This document shows positions 29,901 to 35,373 of a DNA stretch of 64,000 bases, in pieces. A program made the translations under genes and the position numbers. Where the stretch lies: positions 15,220 to 79,219 of the forward strand of contig JAZNOP010000100.1 of the NCBI GenBank assembly GCA_045580875.1, written 5' to 3'. The stretch is from SIG598 sp045580875 (GTDB lineage Bacteria > Bacillota > Clostridia > Oscillospirales > Acutalibacteraceae). Within the stretch, counting starts at the first letter, position 1. Each line of letters opens with the position of its first letter. The notes under the pieces were generated by a model. The model was not told the origin of the DNA and ran no database searches. It worked only from the letters and a program-made list of their open reading frames with translations.

Positions 29901-30568
29901 CCGCCGGTATTGCCGCCTTCAGAGGTCTCGCCGGTAACAGAGATGGAATTGAGAGTGAAATCGTACTTCTCATCGTTCATCATGAGTCCGACATAGAGAT
30001 GCTCGGTTCCGTCAGCAGTTGTGGTGCATGTACGGGTATGCTGATTGGTCGGAGAACGGAAATTTGCACTTGTTACAAAAGCGGACGAACCTGTTATCTG
30101 ATCATCTGCGAGAATGAACAGCTTGGTAAAGGTGTCCTGCAGACCGTTTCCGTAAGCAGTCTGTCTGCCCTCTGCATCTGCAGTAACAGTGTACTCACCT
30201 GCAGGAACAACGCCGAGATCAAGATAATAAAGGAATCCCTTGTTATCTCCGTCGTCGCCGTCTTGTGCGAACTTTCCGGTAAGTCCGCTGGGAGCCGAAG
30301 CTACCTGAGTCTTGCCGGAGTAATCGTTGTAGATATCACCTGCAGACTCAGCTGCGTAATTGCCGCTCTCAAGAATCTGCCACGGCAGCTTCTCGGAGAG
30401 GTTTACGCTCAGCTCAGCGGCGTCGGCCTTGAAGCCGATGTTTGTGACATCCGGCAGTACTACAGCAAAGATACTGCCGATAACCAGTACAAGACAGAGG
30501 ACAATGGCAATGCCTCTGAATGCCTTGCGGCGGTTTGAGCCGGTTGTTTCGAAAAGATTTCTGAACAT
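17960..30568 (-). CDS. Giant surface protein: fibro-slime domain, about 28 DUF11 repeats, sortase-like tail
   Basis: A 4202-residue protein from one uninterrupted 12.6-kb frame. A long signal sequence (residues ~15-42) follows a basic start. A carbohydrate-binding-like region reaches ~212, then a GGNTG-repeat linker (~213-255), a second binding-like region, and a fibro-slime (PA14-type) domain at ~500-690 with DDDFWLFIDDVLILDIGGVH. From ~780 to ~4150 I count about 28 DUF11-type Ig-like repeats of ~120 residues, each with a PGD...YTI.V.NTGN core. The end has TPDTGD, a hydrophobic helix and KSRKEMITR, the layout of a sortase substrate with TPDTG instead of LPXTG. It should be a wall-anchored stalk presenting an N-terminal ligand-binding head. 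AAGGAAGGA precedes the ATG. It is flanked by unrelated plus-strand genes and appears monocistronic. Related proteins occur in gut Clostridia; the ligand is unknown. Confidence 0.92.
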   Translation of the reverse strand: MFRNLFETTGSNRRKAFRGIAIVLCLVLVIGSIFAVVLPDVTNIGFKADAAELSVNLSEKLPWQILESGNYAAESAGDIYNDYSGKTQVASAPSGLTGKFAQDGDDGDNKGFLYYLDLGVVPAGEYTVTADAEGRQTAYGNGLQDTFTKLFILADDQITGSSAFVTSANFRSPTNQHTRTCTTTADGTEHLYVGLMMNDEKYDFTLNSISVTGETSEGGNTGGEGGNTGSEGGNTGDNGNTGDNGNTGGSTTVTGTQVTNVPAPQNASASYLPSVSTNNITQVANGHDLNFGFENNDTNTDNKAWTYGDGASRVSANTNLQNINPDGGYPTNYSHNISGNGNYVLMQRPQNKVTVTTQTITGLNPDYQYLIGFDAKTIGLGVSTFTACAPGATPTEEETFHINSNLGTFGNGITGTNETNRQTQVQGWHECYVVATPSANGELVLTFTSEIGEHSDYDNIDTYGSYYTLYVDDVTMKSYRKPAAEALDIPIKLYDYSFRDLDTARFFEFTWYSQSSSHQKGVYPGLLEGVLDENGRPVFTDRVDKYNTPTDHNNVNANPSNAEQITADLLNNKVQMFRTDDIDSTITLYKDNDGYYVFDSALNRNNTPCATDTSNGGYFPLCDSDTDAEGLRHNYHFGMELNAQFLVAENSAEKFTFIGDDDFWLFIDDVLILDIGGVHTKIEGSVDLGNSTATVFDTGDETSGGENQKLYTIAKRSLESAYGAGDSRVQAKLDEMFGPNANENSKLTPGYHDLTIYYMERNTRDSNLMLRTNLSFADVVVEKEGFKLDENGSITDDIIVGVDDTIRYVVKIENPSLLEADNISVSDFAPEGTEFVPGTLSCYVLGSDDTHQFIDQPGLNLNASELSGTVTLPGNSTVYVEFDAKVVAEEGASGHIDTITNTVVVNGVEADSETLYTNPLDVQKDIVDEKTSYTTGDTIIYRITVTNTSNETLTDIIVNDSLLPAGGSWLPGSNGYIASLNSGASVELSFQYTVTEDDLANGIVRNTATASVKVNGQTVEKSDTEETTIEANNPQLEINKTVSLSNVFSGSSENVAANPGDKIYYFLTVSNIGDAPISDIKITDNHDVVYNGVEYKANEVITVIDNLPAGSSAQVIGPLEYTVPAGSVASTSEVNIATASGTHNDTPIVVEDTASHTVKANPQLTAIKEVSLSASGPYSSSVTAEKGSTVYYRFTITNSGNVPMTVKLEDVMDPASITALNWVNSALSSFTVEPGETRVFDNLPVLFPETIDVDTAVNTLNTYATYVDPETSETKNYIEYPIISETEVTLTDPNVPGITVDKAITAINGNSSTAEIPVAAPGDKITYTITVKNTGNCALDVALTDIFNGANITASFQAADSSFQLAAGASKVITVVREIPADAVNAEIITNIAEVTGTVPGTDKTVADNDDASTVVRNENIVPAIDIKKSVSAATAHAGDTVTYTITVTNTGNCALSSVVITDSKVFDSNVVESTTSGWTNTTGTEGTYNVGTLGVGSQKTVSYQYVIPANATAGENFLNTAVASAVTPGGSTIEDTDNETVTVGQSADILVSKTVSNAAPEPGEDIYFTVTVTNNGSTTLTGVTIRDEFKSGGILLTAPSGWQNILSKLPETLTPGQTWTSEEMHYTVSSDAAEGTKYVNTVFVSSNETGERSDDATAAVGTDIYDLVTISKMPVKTSILPGQTADFVIVVSNNSNVVINDLVVYDIADVIGTKVNLTETAPWYVGTLQPGGIWTKTISVPTSAVLESGDILNTAYLDNNNTFDPDDSSSYIASDDAVVTVENDPKLSITKEANVDEAHPGDTIVYNIVVKNIGNCDLENVTVEDILEGTWSIAGANTPRAAITDGIPVIPSLPVGAEAMFTFTYSVSDKTAPGTVVHNEATADSTTPGVVPETAVDDVKIIERPVAPAPELTVVKHTSTETANNGDTVNFWITVTNTGNVPVYNVRLTDVFTKNTVVIPTEWLLDCPDTLQPGEYWVSDFMPYTVQNALGGDTFRNRVTVNANQTENDPSTALPEKSSEVTVNVNNQPSLDVVKTVDRYIANPGQKVTYTIVVKNTGNCALSNVTVAEQLSGGTWKLPGVNSYNVVISGNNPVIPTLPINGEVILNYEYTIPADAEFVENVVTATSTTPGTEPDSDDERVTVVAPPEEIQPEFTVSKIVTSANAKPGDTVYFIISVTNTGNVALTNVTLGDVFTMASGNAIPVSIPTTGWDLSCPVALAVGQSWISQPMAYTVPENAKGGDHYNNVVTVNASYQKGDTVVPLAPKSANAFFDVENDPALSIIKTANVQSAKPGDTVVYTILVENTGNCTLENVDVTDSIAGGTWGYTATSYRVTMNNGHPVIASLPAGGHVSFTYTCTVPADAQPHSVIKNVATAAAETDKGTISVSDDVDITVDEIPLVPVPSFTVTKNVSTNEANPGETVYFWITVTNTGNVPLINVDLEDVFVKTLNEQSNTIPTSDWDLNCPQTLAVGGVWSSIPLKYTVPANAKGGELFDNTVTVSADYMNGSQVTALPEQSDNAQFTVKEIGSVNIVKEVTPKQQVLGEKVTYTITVENTGNTVLTDVEVTDPMLGERWTLDELQPGATRVYSKTYTIPKNHDIAEEPTITNTVTVTALSDGETPLEDTDTAVVVPVEEPEVGYITITKQVSGKTEYLPGENVFYTILVENNSATDYTNLKVTDDLLGKTWTIAKLNAGSSYIIPVTDSILTLASDAPAGELTNTATLYDSNNNPLDDDSATVEVIENPGVEIIKTANVDSAKPGDNVVYTIIVNNTGNTTLNNVVITDQISGGEWTVPETVPAGIGAVTVNANNTVTVASIAAGLDTPLQLTYTVTVPANADAGDIIKNVAVVTAPIDNGTITDQDDADITVDEIPETPAPSFTVVKNVSTDEAKPGDTVFFWITVTNTGNKTLHNVELEDEFTRALGAQSSVIASGWTLDCPETLPVGATWTSDPLTYVVPANAAANEVFNNTVTVNAGYNNGEQIVDLPEQEDDAEFTIKENSSIAVTKDVTPKQQTVGEKVTYTITVTNTGETVLEDVVVTDEMLDEEWTINELDPGESKTFTKKYTIPENHNITDQPIINNIVVVEAVAEDGTPVEAEDTASVVPVEKPEEGEILITKQVVGATERLPGETVVYTILVENNTRTNYTNLKVTDDLIGKTWTIAKLDAGESYIIPVTESVLTLAPDAAAGELTNTATLYDSNNKKLDDDDAVIEVLEAPGVEVIKTANVNSAKPGDSVVYTILVNNTGNTTLTNVVVEDRISGGEWTVPETAPAGIGAITVNTDGTVTIASIAAGLDTPLQLTYTVTVPASADPGDTIKNVAVVTAPTDDGDITDNDDADITVDEIPDPPAPSFSVVKNVSTDEAKPGDTVYFWISVTNTGNKALCSIELTDEFIRTLGDQSSEIDTSSWTLDCPDTLPVGGVWNSTPLSYVVPENAGHSEVFDNTVTVNASYMKGDREIPLDEKSDDAQFTVKKDGSIIITKEAAPLQQVVGGQVVYTINVYNNGGTVLTNVVVSDPMLGETWTVEKLEPNETQSFTATYTIPENHDILDEPVITNTVKVTALSDGETELEATDDAIVVPLEKPEVGSITITKEVVGSAERNPGDVVVYTILVTNNSEIDYKDLKVTDSLLGKEWTIAKLKAGDSYIIPVIDSTMVLPYSTPAGELVNVAKLFDSENNQLDEDDAVINVLEAPELTVIKAANVEEAQPGDTVVYTILVSNTGNTTLKNVVVEDKIAGGTWTVPEEIPEGFGTVTVNKNGTVSISEIAAGLETPLQLEYACKIPATAKSGDTVTNVVVVDADDIDPVESTAVVDVVIPSIEVVKTASTPVVEAGGKVDFYISVTNTGETALECVSMSDVWAITYEGKDYKPNETFAVIDSLAPGAQKLFKVTYTVPAGVTEGTKLTNTASAVASNGASDQDSDTVTVYVPVAKAPNFTITKTANRTTVKPGETIVYSIVVTNTGNTPLTNIKITDSLPVSYKDNTFAANAVLTTIPTLAEGESTVISVGYVVPTNAAAGEFITNTASAKPEELDAKKADNNVQILAADNPSYSVVKIADKTSVHPGEKVTYTIVVTNTGNCALKNLSIYDDLIGKTFQVGDLGIGQIWRTTGSDVVYTIPSDAKDSSSITNNVKGINDVAPEQKSTWVLSVYDNGKNYITPDTGDDNIGTYIALGLIAVSAAVAAAYVLHTKSRKEMITR
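19489..23740 (-). repeat. Three tandem copies of a ~1.42-kb, four-domain DUF11 supermodule
   Basis: Within the giant gene the DUF11 units follow an ABCD order three times: A (KTANV.SAKPGD), B (KNVSTDEAKPGD), C (KEVTPKQQ), D (TKQVVG). Copies begin near 23740, 22335 and 20912 and the next A unit begins near 19488, so the period is about 1400-1425 bases. Similarity between copies is far higher than between neighbouring units, showing duplication of the block as a whole. Confidence 0.85.
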
Positions 30569-30703
30569 TTCCTCATTCCTTCCTTCGCGCTTTTTGCGCT
30601 ACAATGGTTCCACAGCTCATAAAAGAGCATACCTTGCTCTATCATACTACCAGTTTTTATTCGGCTAATATATTAAAATCGTGTTTTTTTTTGCAAAATG
30701 GTG

Positions 30704-30731
30704 TTGCAAAAAAATCGTTTACATGTATAAT
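30704..30731 (+). promoter_or_regulatory. Candidate promoter of the first AraC-type regulator
   Basis: TTGCAA (30704-30709) and TATAAT (30726-30731) with a 16-base spacer. The spacer is occupied by a cre-like sequence. The leader to the start at 30898 is about 160 bases. Confidence 0.5.
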
Positions 30732-30790
30732 ATTAATTAAATAATTTATATCTAAATTTTGTCAAAAATTATTTGAGGAAATCGTTTACA
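30712..30790. promoter_or_regulatory. Pair of cre-like operators, 67 bases apart
   Basis: AAATCGTTTACAT occurs exactly twice, at 30712-30724 and 30779-30791. With its left flank the second reads GGAAATCGTTTACA, matching the CcpA cre consensus TGAAANCGNTTNCA at every fixed base but the first; the first copy misses two. One copy lies inside the candidate promoter and the other downstream, an arrangement suited to carbon catabolite repression or another LacI-family repressor. TTGCAAAA is also directly repeated (30691, 30704). Confidence 0.55.
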
Positions 30791-30897
30791 TTTAATTGCA
30801 ACATTTCATCTCATCAGAGTATCCAATAAACTACTCCAAAGTATGTGCAAAACGCAGAAAAGATGTGCGAAATATAGAAAACAGGGGGCGTTAAATT

Positions 30898-31650
30898 ATG
30901 GTATCGAGCAAAGATCTTGCTAACAGAGAATTCATTCAGCGTGAGTATTCTTTTTCTCACCGCCCTTACAGTCTTGAATTTGAATATTACGATCTTATAG
31001 TCAACGGAAAGATCGACGAGGTAAAAGCCGGATTCACCACTCTTGGCGGCGAAGGCGCCGGCAGACTTTCGGTCAATGATGTCAACAATGTACGTTATCA
31101 CTATGTCATAACCGCAGCTCTTATAGCTCGCTACTGTATCGCCAACGGCATGGATATGGAGACCGCATTCAATCTGAGCGACTACTACATCAATCTGGCA
31201 GACACCTGCACCACAGTTGAAGAAATTGAAAAAGTGCATTTCGATTCTGTGTGTGATTATACAGAACGAATGAAAAGAATACGGAAGAAAAATGTCTGCT
31301 CCAAGCCGGTTATTATGGCGCTTGACTATATTTATGATAATCTGCACAGCAAAATCGGAATAAAAGAGATAGCTGACCACGTCGGTCTGAGCACCACATA
31401 TCTCTCTCGCATATTCCACTCTGAAACAGGAACCCCGCTCAGTGAATATATAATAAAATGCCGCGTTCAGGCAGCTGAGAATATGCTGATGTATTCAGAA
31501 TATTCCTCCGATGAAATAGCCAATTATCTTGCTTTCAGCTCACAGAGCCATTTCATAAATGTATTTAAGAAACACACCGGCATGACACCGAGAGAATACA
31601 GGCTCACTCATTACCGCACCGAGGCATCCGATATAATCCAGCCGCAGTAA
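30898..31650 (+). CDS. AraC family regulator beside the giant surface protein
   Basis: A 250-residue regulator. The C-terminal ~100 residues carry the two helix-turn-helix motifs of AraC/XylS proteins: IGIKEIADHVGLSTTYLSRI (about residues 158-177) and DEIANYLAFSSQSHFINVFK, ending in HTGMTPREYR. The N-terminal ~145 residues are helical, without the cupin fold of classical sugar-binding AraC proteins, and contain a YHYVITAALIARYCI segment. The same architecture occurs in the regulator at 35374, so the two are paralogues. It is divergent from the giant DUF11 gene and is followed by a terminator, making control of the giant gene or of itself plausible by position. Its ligand is unknown. Confidence 0.88.
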   Translation: MVSSKDLANREFIQREYSFSHRPYSLEFEYYDLIVNGKIDEVKAGFTTLGGEGAGRLSVNDVNNVRYHYVITAALIARYCIANGMDMETAFNLSDYYINLADTCTTVEEIEKVHFDSVCDYTERMKRIRKKNVCSKPVIMALDYIYDNLHSKIGIKEIADHVGLSTTYLSRIFHSETGTPLSEYIIKCRVQAAENMLMYSEYSSDEIANYLAFSSQSHFINVFKKHTGMTPREYRLTHYRTEASDIIQPQ

Positions 31651-31695
31651 GTATCCGCGGCACAAGCACATTTCATTCTCAGACAATTCACCGAT

Positions 31696-31743
31696 AAAAA
31701 TACCCGACGGACCGCACAACAGCTCCGTCGGGTATTTTGTTTT
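31696..31743. terminator. Terminator after the first AraC-type gene
   Basis: AATACCCGACGGA and TCCGTCGGGTATT form a perfect 13-base stem with a 12-base loop, preceded by an A run and followed by a T run. Confidence 0.9.
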
Positions 31744-31774
31744 AACCAGAGTTCTGATACAAAAGTAATTTATA

Positions 31775-31803
31775 TTGACGATTCAATACAAAAGGTGTAT
31801 CTT
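31775..31803 (+). promoter_or_regulatory. Promoter of the MoxR-DUF58 operon
   Basis: TTGACG (31775-31780) and TATCTT (31798-31803) with 17 bases between, about 50 bases before the AGGAGG site of the MoxR gene. Confidence 0.6.
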
Positions 31804-31852
31804 AGAATAAGCAATATACTGAATATTCTTGACAGTACGCAGGAGGTAATTT

Positions 31853-32806
31853 ATGGACATCAGACAGGTACAGGAGCTTGGCAACAGGCTTTCAGCAAAT
31901 ATCAGCAAGGTTATTATCGGCAAGGACGATGCGGTTGCATTCACTGTTGCCGCTATTCTTGCGCAGGGTCATATTCTTCTCGAGGACGTCCCCGGAACAG
32001 GCAAAACCATGCTGGCAAAGGCTGTTGCACGTTCAATCAATGCCGATTTTTCACGCGTGCAGTTCACCCCCGACCTGCTCCCGGGCGATATTACAGGCGT
32101 CAGTGTATTCGACAGAAACAGCGGAAGCTTCTCTTTCCACAAAGGACCGCTGTTCACAAACATACTTCTTGCCGATGAGATAAACCGTGCAACTCCGCGC
32201 ACTCAGTCTGCACTTCTTGAGGCAATGGAGGAAAAGCAGATAACCGCAGACGGCAAAAGCTACACCCTTGAAGGCTTCTTCTTTGTAATTGCAACACAGA
32301 ACCCGATAGAAACCTACGGCACCTTCCCCCTCCCCGACGCACAGCTTGACCGCTTCATGATGGAGCTGACACTTGGCTATCCGTCAGCAGAGGAAAGCAA
32401 GCGAATCTTTGCCGCTCATCTGACCAATGACCGCCTTGCTGAAATATCTCCCGTATGTTCTATAGACGACATTGTCGAGGCACAGAAAGCCTGCCGCGGA
32501 GTCTTTGTTCATGAGTGCATACTTGATTATGTACAGCGTATTCTTGAGGCAACCCGCTCGACCGACAGCATTGCTCTCGGAGCAAGTACACGCGCCGGTC
32601 TCGTTCTCCTCAGAGCAGCACAGAGCATAGCTGCAATGTCCGGCAGAAACTACGTCACTCCCGAGGATATCAAGCTGCTGGCTGTTCCGGTACTTGCTCA
32701 CCGCATAATTCTCCGCGCAGGAGAGAGACGCGAGGCGGCATCATCAGCTGCTGTAATCAGACGCATAATCGCTTCCACCGCCGCTCCGACAGAAAAGTGG
32801 AACTGA
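31853..32806 (+). CDS. MoxR-type AAA+ ATPase
   Basis: A 317-residue cytoplasmic AAA+ ATPase. Walker A is VPGTGKT (about residues 44-50), Walker B ILLADEINRA, then TPRTQSALLEAMEE, ATQNPIE (sensor 1) and the FPLPDAQLDRF motif of MoxR proteins; the lid domain completes the usual length. MoxR ATPases act as chaperones that mature or remodel partner complexes, often encoded with DUF58 and membrane proteins carrying von Willebrand or transglutaminase domains. Here it is first in a three-gene operon with DUF58 four bases downstream. AGGAGGTAATTT precedes the ATG. The client in this operon is probably one or both downstream products. Confidence 0.95.
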   Translation: MDIRQVQELGNRLSANISKVIIGKDDAVAFTVAAILAQGHILLEDVPGTGKTMLAKAVARSINADFSRVQFTPDLLPGDITGVSVFDRNSGSFSFHKGPLFTNILLADEINRATPRTQSALLEAMEEKQITADGKSYTLEGFFFVIATQNPIETYGTFPLPDAQLDRFMMELTLGYPSAEESKRIFAAHLTNDRLAEISPVCSIDDIVEAQKACRGVFVHECILDYVQRILEATRSTDSIALGASTRAGLVLLRAAQSIAAMSGRNYVTPEDIKLLAVPVLAHRIILRAGERREAASSAAVIRRIIASTAAPTEKWN

Positions 32807-32810
32807 GGCC

Positions 32811-33938
32811 ATGGGAATTATTTACCTGCTTCTGGCTCTTGTCGCGCTGGCAGCAATAGAGGGCGCGATTTACGGCAGATACTGGCCGAAGGGCATCAAC
32901 GCTGATGTCAGCTTCAGTCAGGACCGCGCTGTCGAGGGTGATACAGTGGAGCTTTGCGAGGTTGTGGAATACACCGGACTCCTTCCCCTTCCGTGGGTCA
33001 GAGTGAAATTCCGTGTATCGCGCGACCTGAGTTTTCCAAACACACCTAACTCAATCGTCACCGATTATTATAACCGCGAAGAGGTATTCTCCATAAAGCG
33101 CATGGAAAAGGTCACGCGCAGAATACCCGTTGTCTGCGCAAGACGCGGACAGCACCGCATTTTCAATATCGACGTTGTCAGCAGCGACCTTCTGCTGATA
33201 AGCAAGCAGACCGCAAGAATGAGTGGAAATGCCGGCATCACAGTCTATCCGCGGCGTACCGATATTCCTGAAATAATCAATTCTGTACATCAGATGATAG
33301 GTGAGCACGTTGTTCGTCAGTCCCGCATCGAGGACCCGTTCATGTTCCGCGGAGTGCGCGAATATGTTCCCGGAGACCCGATATCGCACATCAACTGGCG
33401 CGCCGCCGCCCGTACCGACCAGCTGACAGTCAACCAGTACGACTGCACCTCAGAACTGTGCGTAAGCATCTGGCTTGACATCGAGGAAGAGCCCAACTGG
33501 CGCGATTTCGGACTTTCCGAGGAAAGCATCCGCATCGCCGCCACGCTTGCAGACCGCCTGATAGACGACGGCGTACCGGTGGGAATCTGCTGCAACGGCA
33601 TGGACTGCAGCGGTGACGGAAATATTCTTATCAGCCACGGCAGCTCGCCCGAACATAAGGACAGCTGTCTTACAGCGCTCGCACGTCTGGATATGGAGAA
33701 GCCTTCTGTCCCGATGCGTGAATTCACTTCAATAATTCCAAACACTGTAAGCGATAATGAGCTTATTGTTTTCATATCATCTGAAACCAGCGACAGGCTT
33801 TGCAGTCACGTTGTCGAAGCTGCTGCCGGCAGGGATATCTTCTGGATTGCTATTGCTCACGATGATGACGACCGTCCCATAACCGGTCTTGATAAAATCA
33901 AAAACAGCTGTGTCTGGAGGGTTGTGTGTGAAAAGTAA
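32811..33938 (+). CDS. DUF58 domain protein, MoxR partner
   Basis: A 375-residue protein with a short hydrophobic start (residues 1-20) and a cytosolic or surface-adjacent body. The DUF58 hallmark is present around residues 182-212: FRGVREYVPGDPISHINWRA followed by AARTDQLTVNQYD. The C-terminal half has the alternating strands and helices of a von Willebrand A-like fold (IWLDIEEEP, LIVFISSE). DUF58 proteins are nearly always encoded with MoxR ATPases and are thought to be their substrates or partners. It starts four bases after the MoxR stop and overlaps the next gene, so all three are translationally coupled. Molecular role unknown beyond this partnership. Confidence 0.92.
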   Translation: MGIIYLLLALVALAAIEGAIYGRYWPKGINADVSFSQDRAVEGDTVELCEVVEYTGLLPLPWVRVKFRVSRDLSFPNTPNSIVTDYYNREEVFSIKRMEKVTRRIPVVCARRGQHRIFNIDVVSSDLLLISKQTARMSGNAGITVYPRRTDIPEIINSVHQMIGEHVVRQSRIEDPFMFRGVREYVPGDPISHINWRAAARTDQLTVNQYDCTSELCVSIWLDIEEEPNWRDFGLSEESIRIAATLADRLIDDGVPVGICCNGMDCSGDGNILISHGSSPEHKDSCLTALARLDMEKPSVPMREFTSIIPNTVSDNELIVFISSETSDRLCSHVVEAAAGRDIFWIAIAHDDDDRPITGLDKIKNSCVWRVVCEK

Positions 33939-35151
33939 CCGTACCCCCGTAATGGCAGATGTTGTTTACAGCCTGCAGTGGTTTCTTGCTGTACTTGCTG
34001 TGTGCGCGATAATTTCCGACATGAGCACCGGAGACGCATTCTCCTTCTGTACAAGGGCACTGCCATGCGCAGCGGCTTTTGTGCTGTCTGCACTGATCGT
34101 TCGTCTGAGCCGCTCAGCCATTCTGCGCGCAGCGATACCGGCACTTGCTGCAGCCGGCTGTATATTTCTCGGACGTACTGCCGGTGAATGCATAGCCCTT
34201 GCGCTTGTCGGATTTGCTGCAATTGTCTGCGGTTTCTTCATTCATTTCAATATGAAGAAAGGCGTTACCCAATACGGCGGAATGTTTGTTATCGCTGTTA
34301 TTCTCGCTCTTCTGCCGGTTGCAGCAGAGTATGCCGGCTGGGATACAGCCCAGCCGTGGCTCAGCGTGATATCGGCGGTATATCTTCCGCTTTGCGTTGC
34401 AATATGGTATCTCGGCAGACTCACCGGCGCACTCGCCGTTTTCAGCCGCCGCGCCGATCAGCCTATCGAGCTTATCAACAAGCGTATGTACAGCACAGTA
34501 ATCACCACGGTTGTGCTTGTTCTGCTGGCAGCAATGCTCATTCCTCAGGCAGGAGGCGGCAGTCTGCTTTCAGTGGTACTCAATGCAATGCTGCGCGTTG
34601 CTGTCTGGATAGTTGTATTCATCGCCAAGCTGCTGCCGGTATTCTACCCTTCCGATCCGGAGTTTCCGGAGGAAATCGAAGAGAGTGTTCCGGTTTTCGA
34701 CAATACCGGCGGCGGCTCGCTCATCGGAATATATATCATGTATTTCGCAGCTGCTGCACTCTTTATATTCATTTTTGGCTGGCTGATTGCATCTGCAGCA
34801 AAATTAATAAAGAAGATTGTTTCAGATTATCTCACTCAAGGCGAGCTCGGTGCTGAACTGGCAATCTCTGAAACAGATACTGTCGAGAAAATCGACCGCA
34901 CTCTTAATTCCGGCTCTGACCGACGTGAAGGCAGAACGAATGCCGGAAAAATACGGCGCATATATAAAAAGAAAATATCTGCGATTCTCGACGTAAAAGA
35001 CAGTACACTCAGCTCGCTGACACCTGATGAAATAGCCGCACTGTGCGCAGAAAAAGGCGAAAATATCGCAGCACTCACGCTTCTTTACAAGAAAGCGCGC
35101 TACACTAATTCCTGCACAGCTGATGATCTTAAAGCAGCACGCAGACTTTAA
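33928..35151 (+). CDS. Multi-pass membrane protein of the MoxR-DUF58 operon
   Basis: A 407-residue protein starting at a GTG six bases after GGAGGG, overlapping the DUF58 gene by 11 bases; an ATG at 33955 is a weaker alternative. There are about seven membrane helices in the first 310 residues (for example the VYSLQWFLAVLAVCAII and IIVFIAKLL-type stretches), one further helix after an acidic Glu-rich loop, and a charged cytosolic C-terminal domain of about 100 residues that ends in LLYKKARYTNSCTADDLKAA, reminiscent of the tail of DUF4129-type proteins in similar operons. It occupies the place of the transglutaminase-like membrane partner usual in MoxR-DUF58 loci but lacks the catalytic domain. 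Function unknown. Confidence 0.85.
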   Translation: MKSNRTPVMADVVYSLQWFLAVLAVCAIISDMSTGDAFSFCTRALPCAAAFVLSALIVRLSRSAILRAAIPALAAAGCIFLGRTAGECIALALVGFAAIVCGFFIHFNMKKGVTQYGGMFVIAVILALLPVAAEYAGWDTAQPWLSVISAVYLPLCVAIWYLGRLTGALAVFSRRADQPIELINKRMYSTVITTVVLVLLAAMLIPQAGGGSLLSVVLNAMLRVAVWIVVFIAKLLPVFYPSDPEFPEEIEESVPVFDNTGGGSLIGIYIMYFAAAALFIFIFGWLIASAAKLIKKIVSDYLTQGELGAELAISETDTVEKIDRTLNSGSDRREGRTNAGKIRRIYKKKISAILDVKDSTLSSLTPDEIAALCAEKGENIAALTLLYKKARYTNSCTADDLKAARRL

Positions 35152-35153
35152 TA

Positions 35154-35183
35154 AAAAGCCCCGGAAACCACCCGGGGCTTTTT
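35154..35183. terminator. Terminator of the MoxR-DUF58 operon
   Basis: AAAAAGCCCCGG and CCGGGGCTTTTT form a perfect stem with a seven-base loop, directly after the stop codon, with T and A runs on the two sides. Confidence 0.92.
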
Positions 35184-35373
35184 CATTCGGCGGTACTATT
35201 CAATTAATTACAGTTTCGCCGTCATTGTCTGCATCGCACAGCTGTGCTCTTTGTGCAGCGTTTTATCTTTAATTTTGTTTTGCTTTGATCTTCAAATAAA
35301 ATTCACTGTAAATTTTCGTCCGCCCATGGTATAATTTCCACAGAAGAAAAAAGACCCCACCGAGGTGATTTAT

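Noticed and set aside
33889..33927. Earlier ATG start for the MoxR-operon membrane protein
   Set aside because: It lies deep in the DUF58 gene without a ribosome binding site; the GTG at 33928 has GGAGGG six bases ahead.
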